From NCBI GenBank assembly GCA_910589195.1, contig CAJUTC010000003.1, forward strand, positions 68,458-132,457: a DNA stretch of 64,000 nt, read 5' to 3'. Of the stretch, positions 33,716-42,390 are shown in pieces. The notes under the pieces were generated by a model that worked only from the letters and a program-made list of their open reading frames with translations, was not told where the DNA came from and did no database searches. The first letter of the stretch is position 1, and every line of letters starts with the position of its first letter. This stretch comes from an uncultured Lachnospiraceae bacterium. GTDB lineage: Bacteria; Bacillota; Clostridia; Lachnospirales; Lachnospiraceae. A program made the translations under genes and the position numbers.

Positions 33716-34464
33716 ACGTCGCCACCTCCCAAATACGCCTCCTGCACATAAGCATTGTTCTTAATTTCCTCTGGAGTTCCGCTGGCAATCAGCTCACCGT
33801 CCCTAAGCACGGAAATCACGTCGGCATAGTTAAACACAATATCCATATCATGCTCAATGAAGATAATGGTCATATTCCGTTTTTCTGCCAGATCCCGGAT
33901 TAACTGCATTAAGGTATAGGCCTCTTCCCTGGCGACACCTGCCGCCGGCTCGTCCAGAATCAGCAGCTTGGGATCCATGGCTAACGCAATGGCAATGTCA
34001 AGCCGCCTTTGATCCCCGTACGAAAGGTAAGCCGCTACCTCATTCATCTTATCCTCCAGACCTACAAACGACAAATATTGGGCCACTTCCTGCTTCAGAT
34101 ACGTATCTTTTACCGGAAAAAGGCTAAAGGTCTTTTTATTCATCTCGATCCTGGCAATCTGCACATTTTCATACACCGTCAGATTACCAAACAGCTTTGA
34201 AATCTGGAAACATTTGGTCATCCCTTTGTGTACAATCTTATTGGGTTCCATCCCGGTAATATCCATACCCTGAAAAATCACCTTGCCGCTGGAGGGACGG
34301 GTACGATTCGTAATCAGATCCATCAGCGTGCTTTTCCCGGCGCCGTTGGGGCCGATGATTGCCCGGATCTCCCCTTCCTTTACCTCAAACGAAACATCTT
34401 TGGTAGCGTGGAGCGCACCGAAAAAACGGTTCAGCTTTTCTACCTTTAAAATCGGTTCGCTCAT
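33712..34464 (-). CDS. livG: Branched-chain amino acid type ABC transporter ATPase LivG
   Basis: The 250-residue ATPase has Walker A G-P-N-G-A-G-K-S-T, a signature region that reads L-S-Y-G-D-Q-R-R-L-D-I-A, and Walker B L-L-I-L-D-E-P-A-A-G-V. The L-S-Y-G variant is normal for LivG. It overlaps livM and livF by four bases each, so the set is translationally coupled. Confidence 0.95.
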   Translation of the reverse strand: MSEPILKVEKLNRFFGALHATKDVSFEVKEGEIRAIIGPNGAGKSTLMDLITNRTRPSSGKVIFQGMDITGMEPNKIVHKGMTKCFQISKLFGNLTVYENVQIARIEMNKKTFSLFPVKDTYLKQEVAQYLSFVGLEDKMNEVAAYLSYGDQRRLDIAIALAMDPKLLILDEPAAGVAREEAYTLMQLIRDLAEKRNMTIIFIEHDMDIVFNYADVISVLRDGELIASGTPEEIKNNAYVQEAYLGGGDV

Positions 34465-35441
34465 TTTTTCGCCACCTCCTCTTTCGCTGTTTTGCCGGAA
34501 ACTTCTCCCAAATCCTTGGTAGCCTTGTCACGCAGAAGGCCGCCCTGGAGAAACAGTACGCACAGTACAATAATCAGACCCAGCACAAACTGGTAATAAT
34601 TAGTTAAGATTGATAGCTGAGTAGAGATAAAGGTAACAATTACCGCCCCTAATATAGGGCCGAAAAAGCTGTACATGCCACCGATCAGACACATGATCAG
34701 ACCCTCTGTTGAGGTATTGGTAGAAAACATAACAGGGAATGCTCCCATATTCCGCATCGCATACAGAATGCCGGCAATGGTAACAAAAAAGCTGGAAACC
34801 ATACAAGCGCACAGCCGCACATGCATGGTATTCATACCCACAAAGGTCAGACGCTCAATATTATCCCGGCTTCCCTTTAGCACGGTAGCAAAGGGGCTGT
34901 GGAAAAACAGGTAAATCAGGATAATGCAGAGCACACTGACAAAAAAGCTTAAGTAAAAGTTCCCGCTGGCGCTGCTGGCAAATGGCAGGCGCACATTTCC
35001 TGTCAGACCCGTATCGGAACCTACATACTGGATTTTAAATACCATGGTATACAGCAGGGTATTGATCCCCATGCTTACAAAAGCAAAGGTTAAATCATCA
35101 TTCGCCCGTAAACACAGTACATTGATAAACAGGGAAATCACCATGGAAATTACGATCGCGCCGATAATAGCGATGGTTTTATCCAGACCGCCTCTAACGC
35201 ACAAAAGCACATACACATAAGAACCCATACCAAAATAGGTGGCCATGCCCAGAGGCCGCAAACCGCCAAAGCCCAGGATAATATTCAATGCGGAAGCAAA
35301 TAGCATCATAATCACAGTGCGGCTCATAAAATCCAGCACGGAATCAGTAGCAAATTGGGAGTAGAGTAATACTCCGATAATCAGTATGCCGCCAATCATT
35401 CCGTCTTTTTTCATTTTAGGGAGCGTTTTAAATCCTTTCAT
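34461..35441 (-). CDS. livM: Branched-chain amino acid type ABC transporter permease LivM
   Basis: The 326-residue permease has about nine membrane helices. The LivM pattern N-I-I-L-G-F-G-G-L-x-P-L-G (near residue 50), F-A-F-V-S-M-G-I-N-T-L, and G-S-R-D-N-I-E-R-L-T-F-V-G (near 190, the coupling-loop region) is clear. It pairs with LivH, two bases apart. Confidence 0.92.
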   Translation of the reverse strand: MKGFKTLPKMKKDGMIGGILIIGVLLYSQFATDSVLDFMSRTVIMMLFASALNIILGFGGLRPLGMATYFGMGSYVYVLLCVRGGLDKTIAIIGAIVISMVISLFINVLCLRANDDLTFAFVSMGINTLLYTMVFKIQYVGSDTGLTGNVRLPFASSASGNFYLSFFVSVLCIILIYLFFHSPFATVLKGSRDNIERLTFVGMNTMHVRLCACMVSSFFVTIAGILYAMRNMGAFPVMFSTNTSTEGLIMCLIGGMYSFFGPILGAVIVTFISTQLSILTNYYQFVLGLIIVLCVLFLQGGLLRDKATKDLGEVSGKTAKEEVAKK

Positions 35442-35442
35442 C

Positions 35443-36309
35443 CTAACGTCCCTCCTTTTTTGTAAAAATCCCCCTGGGATTAATAAACATGCAGATTACC
35501 ATCAGTGCTGCCGGAAGAATATTATAATACTGGGGCAGATATACCGCACCGAACGCGTTTACCAGACCTACCAAAAGAGCGGCAGGAAGGCATCCGTCCA
35601 TGTTGCGCAGGCCGCCGATACAAAGAATAGGCATAACATTCCCAAATACAGACAACCCTTCTTTAGGACTCATACCGGTCACCGGAGCGTTTAAAACCCC
35701 GCCTAGACCCGCGATTCCAATGCCGATCATAAACAAGATGCTGAACAGCCCGTTTACATTTACTCCCAGATTCGCAACCATAGGGCGATCGCTGATAATG
35801 GCACGGGTCAGCATCCCCAGCTTGGTCTTATTGATCATATACCAAAAGGCGGCGGCAATCGCGCCGGATATTACAATCTCAAAAATATAATATACAGGGA
35901 AGTTGATGCCGAAAATCTTAACCCCGCCATTTAGGAAAGAAGGGAGGGACAGCAGACGGATACTATATCCCCAGAACATAACTATCATATCACAGAGCAT
36001 GTAAGCTGCCCCATAAGTTAGCAGCATGATATAAAGCATATCTTTGCCAAACAGAGGACGGGTTGCTTTTTCAATAAAGTAACCGATTATGGCAACGATA
36101 ACCGGAACCAGAACCAGAGATGGAAAAAAGCCGATTTTGGCCGCAATCGTATAAGTAAGGTACGTACCAAGCACGTAAAACGCCCCCTGGCCGAAGTTAA
36201 CCATATTCATACCGCTGATAATCAGCGACACGCCGGCAATCATCAAATAAGAAACCATGCCGTTGCTGATTCCTGATATTAATGTTTGAACAAAAAACGA
36301 TATTGTCAT
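35443..36309 (-). CDS. livH: Branched-chain amino acid type ABC transporter permease LivH
   Basis: The 288-residue permease has about eight helices and the LivH features V-S-L-I-I-S-G-M-N-M-V-N-F-G-Q-G-A-F near the N-terminus and T-R-A-I-I-S-D-R-P-M-V-A-N-L-G-V-N in the coupling region near residue 175. It follows the binding-protein gene after about 200 bases, which hold only minor hairpins. Confidence 0.92.
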   Translation of the reverse strand: MTISFFVQTLISGISNGMVSYLMIAGVSLIISGMNMVNFGQGAFYVLGTYLTYTIAAKIGFFPSLVLVPVIVAIIGYFIEKATRPLFGKDMLYIMLLTYGAAYMLCDMIVMFWGYSIRLLSLPSFLNGGVKIFGINFPVYYIFEIVISGAIAAAFWYMINKTKLGMLTRAIISDRPMVANLGVNVNGLFSILFMIGIGIAGLGGVLNAPVTGMSPKEGLSVFGNVMPILCIGGLRNMDGCLPAALLVGLVNAFGAVYLPQYYNILPAALMVICMFINPRGIFTKKEGR

Positions 36310-36517
36310 ATGTTTACCCTCAATTTATATAGACGCATTCCCACAAGCTGTGTATCGCCAGATCGATATTCGAAAAAATGATGGAGTTCACAGCAGGTAT
36401 CGCGTACCAGCCACACAAAAGCTTCTGGGAATGCTTATTAGTCGCGGGATACAGACTGCCGGTTGCTTCTATCTTCCAGAAAGGCCGAAGCCCTTCCCGC
36501 TGTCGAAAACAATCCGG

Positions 36518-37903
36518 TTACTGCGCGCTCAGATCACGAAATACGTAGCCGTTCTCTTCTGCGTATTTTTGAACCTCTTCCTTGGTAGGCAACATCTCAT
36601 CCCCTTCATATACAGCGTATACATCGCCCACTGGGATGGACCATTTACCGGTAGTATCCTCAACCGCTGTTACGTAGTAGTATGCGTGTGCCATTAAATG
36701 ATCAAAATCACGGAAATAAAGGTCATCGCCGTACATGGTGCTGAAATGAACGTTACTCAGAGCGTTGGTCATTCCCTCAGGGCTTAAATCATCTGGAGTG
36801 GTTCTGGCGGCTTCTACAATGGCTTTAATTCCCACATACCAGGTATAGCCCATATCAGACGGATAAATTTCCTGATTATAATATTTTTTGCCGATATCAG
36901 AATACGCCTGTACAAATTCTGCGTTTCCTTCAATCTCATCCATCCAGAATGGCCACAAGTCAACCCCGTGAACCTTGCCGTAAGGATAGTTTCCGGCTTC
37001 TGCCAGCGCAGAGGTATTGGTAGAATCACAGGTGTACCAGCCTAAATAGTCACACATATCCCAAAGGCCAAACTGTCCGCCCTGATTTACCAAAGATACA
37101 AAGTTAGGGCCGGCTACTGCACCGATGATCACATCTGGGTCCTTTCCTACTACAGAAGAAATAATGGCGGAAAACTCTGTGGAATTGCTGGATACCTGAT
37201 TGGAGCCAAGATTCTTAAATTCGTCCCCAAGTTCCCGGTAAAAGAAATCACGGCTATCTCCAGATGCGCCACCATCGTTTCCGATAAAGAACGCGCTGCT
37301 ATAGCCCTGATCCTGGGCATATTTTGCGTTCATTTTCGCAATTGGCCATGCCACAAATCCACAGGAGAACATATATTTTGAAGCGTTTTCAATGGTAACA
37401 CGGGTATTCATGGTACAAGGTGTAACCATAGGGAACTTATTCTCCTCTGCCCAGGTTGCACCAGTAGGCGCCTCGCCGTCGGATTTCGGCCCTAAAATAG
37501 CAATACAGCCTTCATTCACCAATTCTGTTGCTTTCTGGGCCACATTTGCGGAATCACTTGCCGTGTCACGGTATACCAGCTCAAAGGGAACTCCGTTTAA
37601 GCCGCCTTCTTCATTGGCTTCTTCCAAAGCCAGGATGGCTCCGGCTTCCGCCCAAGTAACGGTTGCCGCCGCTACGGAAGAGCGGTCTGTCAGCACGCCG
37701 ATTTTAATGGTTTCCCCAGACGTAGCCTCCCCACCTTTTTCCGCTTCTTCCGACCCAGAATCAGAAGATGCTCCATTGCTGGTTTCAGGCGCTGCGGAAC
37801 CTGGGGCTGTTGTTGTACTTGGCGAATCATTTACTGTTCCAGTACACGCTGCCAGCGAAAATGCCATAATTGCCGCCATGGTTACAGATATTGCTTTTTT
37901 CAT
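36518..37903 (-). CDS. LivK-type substrate-binding lipoprotein
   Basis: The 461-residue protein has a lipoprotein signal (M-K-K-A-I-S-V-T..S-L-A-A-C, lipid on C20), then a Ser/Thr/Gly-rich linker to about residue 60. A two-lobed periplasmic-binding-protein fold follows (type I, leucine-binding family), beginning I-K-I-G-V-L-T-D-R-S. The extra length compared with 370-residue LivK is the linker and loops. The ligand may be an amino acid, amide or short organic acid. The adjacent lyase-family enzymes suggest a carboxylate rather than leucine. Confidence 0.9.
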   Translation of the reverse strand: MKKAISVTMAAIMAFSLAACTGTVNDSPSTTTAPGSAAPETSNGASSDSGSEEAEKGGEATSGETIKIGVLTDRSSVAAATVTWAEAGAILALEEANEEGGLNGVPFELVYRDTASDSANVAQKATELVNEGCIAILGPKSDGEAPTGATWAEENKFPMVTPCTMNTRVTIENASKYMFSCGFVAWPIAKMNAKYAQDQGYSSAFFIGNDGGASGDSRDFFYRELGDEFKNLGSNQVSSNSTEFSAIISSVVGKDPDVIIGAVAGPNFVSLVNQGGQFGLWDMCDYLGWYTCDSTNTSALAEAGNYPYGKVHGVDLWPFWMDEIEGNAEFVQAYSDIGKKYYNQEIYPSDMGYTWYVGIKAIVEAARTTPDDLSPEGMTNALSNVHFSTMYGDDLYFRDFDHLMAHAYYYVTAVEDTTGKWSIPVGDVYAVYEGDEMLPTKEEVQKYAEENGYVFRDLSAQ

Positions 37904-38012
37904 TATCTTCTCCTCCTATTACTCAATCAATTCCTGAAGTCAAACGGTTTCTCCAAGTGTGCATATTCATTCTTAACCAGCCAAACCGCAAGTTAGCTGC
38001 CGCGGAACCATT

Positions 38013-39053
38013 TTACTGCTTATCTGGATCATGGACATCATCAGCACGCACAAAGTAATCCGCATTCCGCTGCGCCACAGAATCCTCAGGTTCACGCACA
38101 AAGGCATTCTCTGCCTCAACCCAGCTCCCATCTGTCAGGCCAAACATGCTCATTGTTGTAAAGGTTTTGTATCCTGTATCATCAAAATGATAGTCCACAT
38201 AATCGTTGTTCTGTTCCTGCATCACGTGGCGCCCTACATCCAGCATGGCCAGCATAGCTGCATGAGCACTGTAGTGGATTCCAACCAGCTTATAAACCCC
38301 CAGTTCCTTTAGGTCTTCCATAGAAACCTCTTCTGGATCGTGGGCTTTCCCGCACAAATCCGGATACCACATGGGGAAGTTAGCGTATTTGCTGCCTTTT
38401 GCGTTTAACGCGTCCCGCAGCTTTCTGCACATTTCTAATTTCAAGCTACGATCCGGTATTTTATGCATCCATAAAATGCAAAGCATATCTGCTCCCGCAT
38501 CAATGTATGCCTGGCACCGTTCTACTGTTTCCTCAAACTGGTGAACTAAATCGCTGTCACAGCGGGCAATCAGGAAGCCGTGATGCCCATTGGCATCCAG
38601 GCCGGCTCTGGCTGCCTGAAACCGAAGGCAGGCATCTGGTATGGAAAGCTGCCCTTTACGGGCTAACTCGGATGTATCTGTTACCAGAACCCCGGCAGCT
38701 CCAGCCTGCATAATGCGCATGCAGCCATACTGGGCATTTAAGGCCCGTCCCAGGCCGAAACCGTCATCAGCGTCAATAATCAATGGCATAGGCGTCATCC
38801 TGGTAATCTGCTCAGTTACACGCACAAAATCATCAATGGATAGTAACTGCAGATCCGGAATCCCCGTTAAAGCGCATGCCAAATCTCCGCTGGAAACCAT
38901 AATTACCTCAAATCCGTTCATTTCTGCCGCCTTTGCTGACATACAGTCATGCAGCTCCGGTACAATCCGAACCTTAGGATCCGCAACCATATCGCGAAGG
39001 CGTTTCGCTGCTGGTTCCTTTTTTTCTGGTGTAAGAATATAAGGTATTCCCAT
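38013..39053 (-). CDS. Isocitrate lyase/PEP mutase superfamily protein 1
   Basis: The 346-residue protein has the superfamily barrel strands: M-V-S-S-G-D-L-A near residue 54, P-L-I-I-D-A-D-D-G-F-G with the metal-binding aspartates near 93-97, and G-V-L-V-T-D-T near 122. The K-x-C-G-H catalytic loop of isocitrate and methylisocitrate lyases is not present, so the reaction may differ (for example oxaloacetate decarboxylase- or phosphonopyruvate hydrolase-like). The N-terminus has the extension D-P-K-V-R-I-V-P-E-L-H-D. It shares an operon with a sister paralogue and a Liv transporter. Confidence 0.8.
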   Translation of the reverse strand: MGIPYILTPEKKEPAAKRLRDMVADPKVRIVPELHDCMSAKAAEMNGFEVIMVSSGDLACALTGIPDLQLLSIDDFVRVTEQITRMTPMPLIIDADDGFGLGRALNAQYGCMRIMQAGAAGVLVTDTSELARKGQLSIPDACLRFQAARAGLDANGHHGFLIARCDSDLVHQFEETVERCQAYIDAGADMLCILWMHKIPDRSLKLEMCRKLRDALNAKGSKYANFPMWYPDLCGKAHDPEEVSMEDLKELGVYKLVGIHYSAHAAMLAMLDVGRHVMQEQNNDYVDYHFDDTGYKTFTTMSMFGLTDGSWVEAENAFVREPEDSVAQRNADYFVRADDVHDPDKQ

Positions 39054-39113
39054 TCTGTTTTCCTCCTTCTTTCTTTCATCCTATTGCTTGTTTTCTTTTC
39101 TGATTTCGACCGA

Positions 39114-40097
39114 TTACAGACGTTCTTTTATATCCGGACGCGCAAATCCTTCCGGATAATCTTCCACCTGATGGCCTACGATTGTATACTCTTTATTTCC
39201 TTTGGTAAAAGTATTTTCCAGAGCCAGATACGCCTGGGGATCAAACATGCCGGAACAGGAGAAGCTTTCAATTCCAGAAGCCGGGGCATTTTCAAAAGAG
39301 TAAGCTACACTTTGCGTTTTATAATTAACCAGTCCATGCTCTAGCATCCCCTCCATGGCTGCCTTCATGGTATAGTGGCTGCTGCACATCTTAAACCCAA
39401 GAGGCGTTAACTCTTCCATGGTAACAGTAGGGTGATAATGCCCGTCTTCTCCTTTATAAGCCCGTACATCCGCGTAAATTTTCGGCCCGGTTACAATCTT
39501 AGCCATTTCTTTTGCCTGCTCTAAGCTTCCCACCAGCACCATCATTGCCAGCACGTATTGCCCCATCTTGGCTCCAATCTCAATTGCCTCCTGAAGGCGC
39601 TCGCATCCCTCTCTCATCTGTTCCGGATCTGAAGGATCCGCATTACTCCGGGCAATCAGAAGACAGTTTGTCCCCTGAAGTCCCTCCAGGGCAGCCCGTA
39701 CTTTCGCAATATACTGAGCCCTTGGAAGAATCTTTGTACTTTCTTCCATATCTGCGGAATCTTCTAATTGGATTGCCGCTGCTCCTGCCGCCGAAAGAAT
39801 CTTTGCGGCGCGATAAACGGCCAGCGGCCCCCCAAATCCGTCTTCAATATCCGCAATTAACGGAATGGAACTGGTCTGCGATACACGGCTTACCACCCGC
39901 TCCAAATCAGTTAAATTTGTAAATCCATAATCAATTACCCCATTCAGGGAAATGGAAACCTCGCCACCAGAAAGCAGGCTTACTGGAAACCCGCACATTT
40001 CCACCGCATGGTTAGACGCACAGTCATACACGCAGGGAACCAGGAAACACTCCTTACTTTCATCCAAAATCTGCCGCAATGTTTTTTTACTTGCCAC
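39114..40097 (-). CDS. Isocitrate lyase/PEP mutase superfamily protein 2
   Basis: The 327-residue protein has L-L-S-G-G-E-V-S near residue 40, P-L-I-A-D-I-E-D-G-F-G-G near 80 with metal-binding residues, and A-I-Q-L-E-D-S near 112. After the E-D-S there is no K-R-C-G-H loop, as in its paralogue. It is the first gene of the seven-gene operon, with a promoter and palindromes upstream. The two paralogues are only distantly alike, so they may form a hetero-oligomer or use different substrates. Confidence 0.8.
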   Translation of the reverse strand: MASKKTLRQILDESKECFLVPCVYDCASNHAVEMCGFPVSLLSGGEVSISLNGVIDYGFTNLTDLERVVSRVSQTSSIPLIADIEDGFGGPLAVYRAAKILSAAGAAAIQLEDSADMEESTKILPRAQYIAKVRAALEGLQGTNCLLIARSNADPSDPEQMREGCERLQEAIEIGAKMGQYVLAMMVLVGSLEQAKEMAKIVTGPKIYADVRAYKGEDGHYHPTVTMEELTPLGFKMCSSHYTMKAAMEGMLEHGLVNYKTQSVAYSFENAPASGIESFSCSGMFDPQAYLALENTFTKGNKEYTIVGHQVEDYPEGFARPDIKERL

Positions 40098-40169
40098 CTT
40101 AATTTCCTCCTTGCCTGTTTCATTATTTCATATTGCTTTCTTAACGGCAATGACAGCAAACGCCGAAAT

Positions 40170-40183
40170 GCAATATTTGTTGC
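40170..40183. promoter_or_regulatory. Candidate LacI-type operator 1
   Basis: GCAACAAATATTGC is a near-palindrome (GCAAyA..TATTGC), within the longer ATGCAA..TTGCAT, placed just downstream of the lyase operon promoter. Its centre and half-sites resemble those of site 40236-40249. Confidence 0.5.
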
Positions 40184-40210
40184 ATTTAATTTCATTTATG
40201 TTGCAGTTAT

Positions 40211-40239
40211 AGCATAGCACTTTTTGTTGACTTTTGCAA
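40211..40239 (-). promoter_or_regulatory. Promoter of the lyase/liv operon
   Basis: On the minus strand TTGCAA (40239-40234) and TATGCT (40216-40211) are 17 bases apart, about 110 bases before the first gene. The region is AT-rich and flanked by palindromes. Confidence 0.6.
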
Positions 40240-40249
40240 TAGATATTGC
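40236..40249. promoter_or_regulatory. Candidate LacI-type operator 2
   Basis: GCAATAGATATTGC is a perfect 6-2-6 palindrome overlapping the -35 element, ideal for repression. A third, weaker site GCAATCGATTCC lies at 40359-40370 before the divergent cupin gene. Confidence 0.6.
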
Positions 40250-40409
40250 GTTTTTATCATTATTTTTTTAATAATCAATAAATTTTTCTCACTATTTTTA
40301 TGCATTATCACCAGTGAATTTCCATATAATCTATGATAAACTGGCGTCAGATATATGTGCAATCGATTCCATTTATATTTGTCTAATTTTCAGGAAGGAG
40401 CTACTAATC

Positions 40410-40760
40410 ATGATACGAAAAAGCAATGAAAAAGAAACAATCCGCAAACCCTCTCCTTTTAACGGAACCGGGGAAATCACTGTCCGCAGCCTGTTAAACG
40501 GACCTGAGGAAATGAGCCAAAAGGGACGTGTATTCGGCCACACGACCGTTTATCCCGGATCGGAAATCGGGTATCACATTCATACTGGCGATAGTGAAAC
40601 CTATTACATTTTAAGCGGCCAGGGGCGTTACAATGATAATGGTGTCATCACCACCCTTTCTGCGGGAGATGTGGCCTATTGCGCCCCCGGCAGCGGGCAC
40701 GGTATTGCATGCGTTGGCGATGAACCCATCGAAATGATCGCCCTGATTTTATATGAATAG
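40410..40760 (+). CDS. Small cupin-domain protein
   Basis: The 116-residue single-domain cupin has motif 1 G-S-E-I-G-Y-H-I-H-T-G-D-S-E-T-Y-Y and motif 2 C-A-P-G-S-G-H-G-I, giving the usual His, His, Glu and His metal ligands. It is divergently placed from the lyase/liv operon and shares its control region. AGGAAGGAG lies nine bases before the ATG; earlier in-frame starts lack a site. It may be an isomerase or binding protein for the same substrate. Confidence 0.85.
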   Translation: MIRKSNEKETIRKPSPFNGTGEITVRSLLNGPEEMSQKGRVFGHTTVYPGSEIGYHIHTGDSETYYILSGQGRYNDNGVITTLSAGDVAYCAPGSGHGIACVGDEPIEMIALILYE

Positions 40761-40857
40761 ACCATAACATTTCGCTCGTTTGCCATACGCCGTATCGGGT
40801 CTGCTCTGTGTTATAGATGCGGCCCGGCCTCAGCCCAACGGCTACTCTCCGATCACA

Positions 40858-40901
40858 GAAAAACCACGGATCCCCATCCATTATGGCATCCGTGGTTTTT
40901 C
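40858..40901 (+). terminator. Terminator after the cupin gene
   Basis: GAAAAACCACGGAT and ATCCGTGGTTTTTC are perfect arms with a 16-base loop. The surrounding 330-base gap (40761-41089) between convergent genes holds nothing else recognisable. Confidence 0.85.
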
Positions 40902-41089
40902 TATGGGTCCTTTCCTTCTTTCTCTTTATATCCCCGGAAAAGACTTGACATTTTTGTATTCGTGTTGACTCATTTTGAAAACAAAACCTTCATTCCCTGT
41001 CTGAATAAGACGGTATCGCAGAATATTGGCCAAAGGAAGCAGGCATAAGACAACGCGATCCGGATTGTGGAACGGCACACAAATTATGT

Positions 41090-42094
41090 TTATAATGTGC
41101 CTCGTTCCACAAGCTCCATATCCAGGGTCACTTTATGGGTCTGAGAACGCCCTTCCAGCACATCTACCAGCATTCGGACAGACATCATTGTCGCCACATC
41201 CACCATCGTGTCAAGGGATGTTAGTTTCGGACGGCAGACCTCACATAACTGGGAGTTATCTTCGCCAATTACAGAAATATCCTGAGGAATTTGCTTTCCC
41301 CGTTCCAGCAACGCATACATTACCTCAATCGCCAGCCGATCCTGCACACATAAAATCCCATCTGTTTCCGGTCGTTCCCGCAATATCCGATCCACCACCT
41401 CTTTCGCTTCCGCCATGCAAGGTTCAATATTGGTATAGGTGCCATACGTAACATTCGGGTAATCCAAAACCGCGCTTTCAAAAATTTCTTGTATTTTTGT
41501 TTTGCTGGCACGGTTCCGCTCCACAATCAAAACCAGATGCTTCCGTCCCCGCTCTACCATACGCTGGACACAATAACGAAACCCCTTTTTTTCGTTAGCG
41601 CCAACACAATAAATATTATTCTGCTGAATCCTCTCGTTTTGGTAGACCAGAACAACAGGTGTATCTGGAAGCCATCGGTTCAGAATTTTCTTCAGCTGGT
41701 CATGATCCGTAAAAGACAGACCGATTAGCAGGGCGCCCGCGACCCGGCGGATGCTTAACTCGGAAATGGCCTTTTCCATTGCGTCTGGTTCCTCATTCAC
41801 ATACCGTGAAATGCACTGGTATCCATGAACAATCAGTTCATTCTGGCAGCGGGACAGAGCCTCATTTTGATGCTGGGATCCTAAATCGTCTGTCAGAATG
41901 CCAACGGTATGGTTTTTTTGCATCACAAGGCTCCTGGCGTTCTCGTCTGGAATGTAGTGGTTTTCATCCAGAACTTTTTGGATCCGATCACGGTTTTTCC
42001 TGCTGACCCCGGGCTTTCCGTTGATGGCACGCGATACGGTACTGGGCGAAACGCCAGCCAATTCCGCAATATCATATATGGTTATGGTTCTCAC
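41090..42094 (-). CDS. LacI-family transcriptional regulator
   Basis: The 334-residue repressor has an N-terminal helix-turn-helix (T-I-Y-D-I-A-E-L-A-G-V-S-P-S-T-V-S-R-A-I) with the L-D-E-N hinge near residue 40, then a periplasmic-binding-protein-like effector domain. The start is uncertain. GTG at 42094 gives the usual family length, whereas the frame extends 16 codons to a TTG. Gly-rich sequence abuts the GTG, so the ribosome site is unclear. It probably controls the neighbouring lyase/liv and cupin genes. Confidence 0.88.
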   Translation of the reverse strand: MRTITIYDIAELAGVSPSTVSRAINGKPGVSRKNRDRIQKVLDENHYIPDENARSLVMQKNHTVGILTDDLGSQHQNEALSRCQNELIVHGYQCISRYVNEEPDAMEKAISELSIRRVAGALLIGLSFTDHDQLKKILNRWLPDTPVVLVYQNERIQQNNIYCVGANEKKGFRYCVQRMVERGRKHLVLIVERNRASKTKIQEIFESAVLDYPNVTYGTYTNIEPCMAEAKEVVDRILRERPETDGILCVQDRLAIEVMYALLERGKQIPQDISVIGEDNSQLCEVCRPKLTSLDTMVDVATMMSVRMLVDVLEGRSQTHKVTLDMELVERGTL

Positions 42095-42215
42095 CCCCCA
42101 ATATAAGTTATATCGCTTACCAGTATACAACGGAATTGGCAATTTTTAAAGCAAAAAGAGTAAAAATACTACTACTCTCTTGATTTTTTTACAAAATACC
42201 GATACACTTTTATAA

Positions 42216-42296
42216 AAAGAATCCTCTTTACAGGATTCCCCACTTGCGGCAGTTCGCTTCAGCCATATCATTCTACCCCGCTGCGCAATCCTGCCA
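42216..42296. repeat. Dispersed intergenic repeat, copy B
   Basis: Hairpin GAATCCT/AGGATTC (42219-42238), then CCC, GCGG..CGCT, CATTCT, and GCTGCGCAATCCTGCC. The same blocks in the same order occur at 8318-8400. It lies upstream of the double-WYL gene, inside the 296-base gap after the LacI gene. Confidence 0.45.
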
Positions 42297-42390
42297 GAAA
42301 AGCTTGATAACGTGCAAAAATCCACATCACTTAACGAGAACATTTCCCCATCGCCATCTGCATCCCGCAAGAAAGGAAGGAACGGCGCCA

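Noticed and set aside
37392..37937. Long open frame antisense to the LivK-type gene (plus strand, 181 codons)
   Set aside because: It mirrors the third-position bias of the binding-protein gene on the other strand, has no ribosome site, and its residues are a typical Ser/Ala/Pro-rich shadow.
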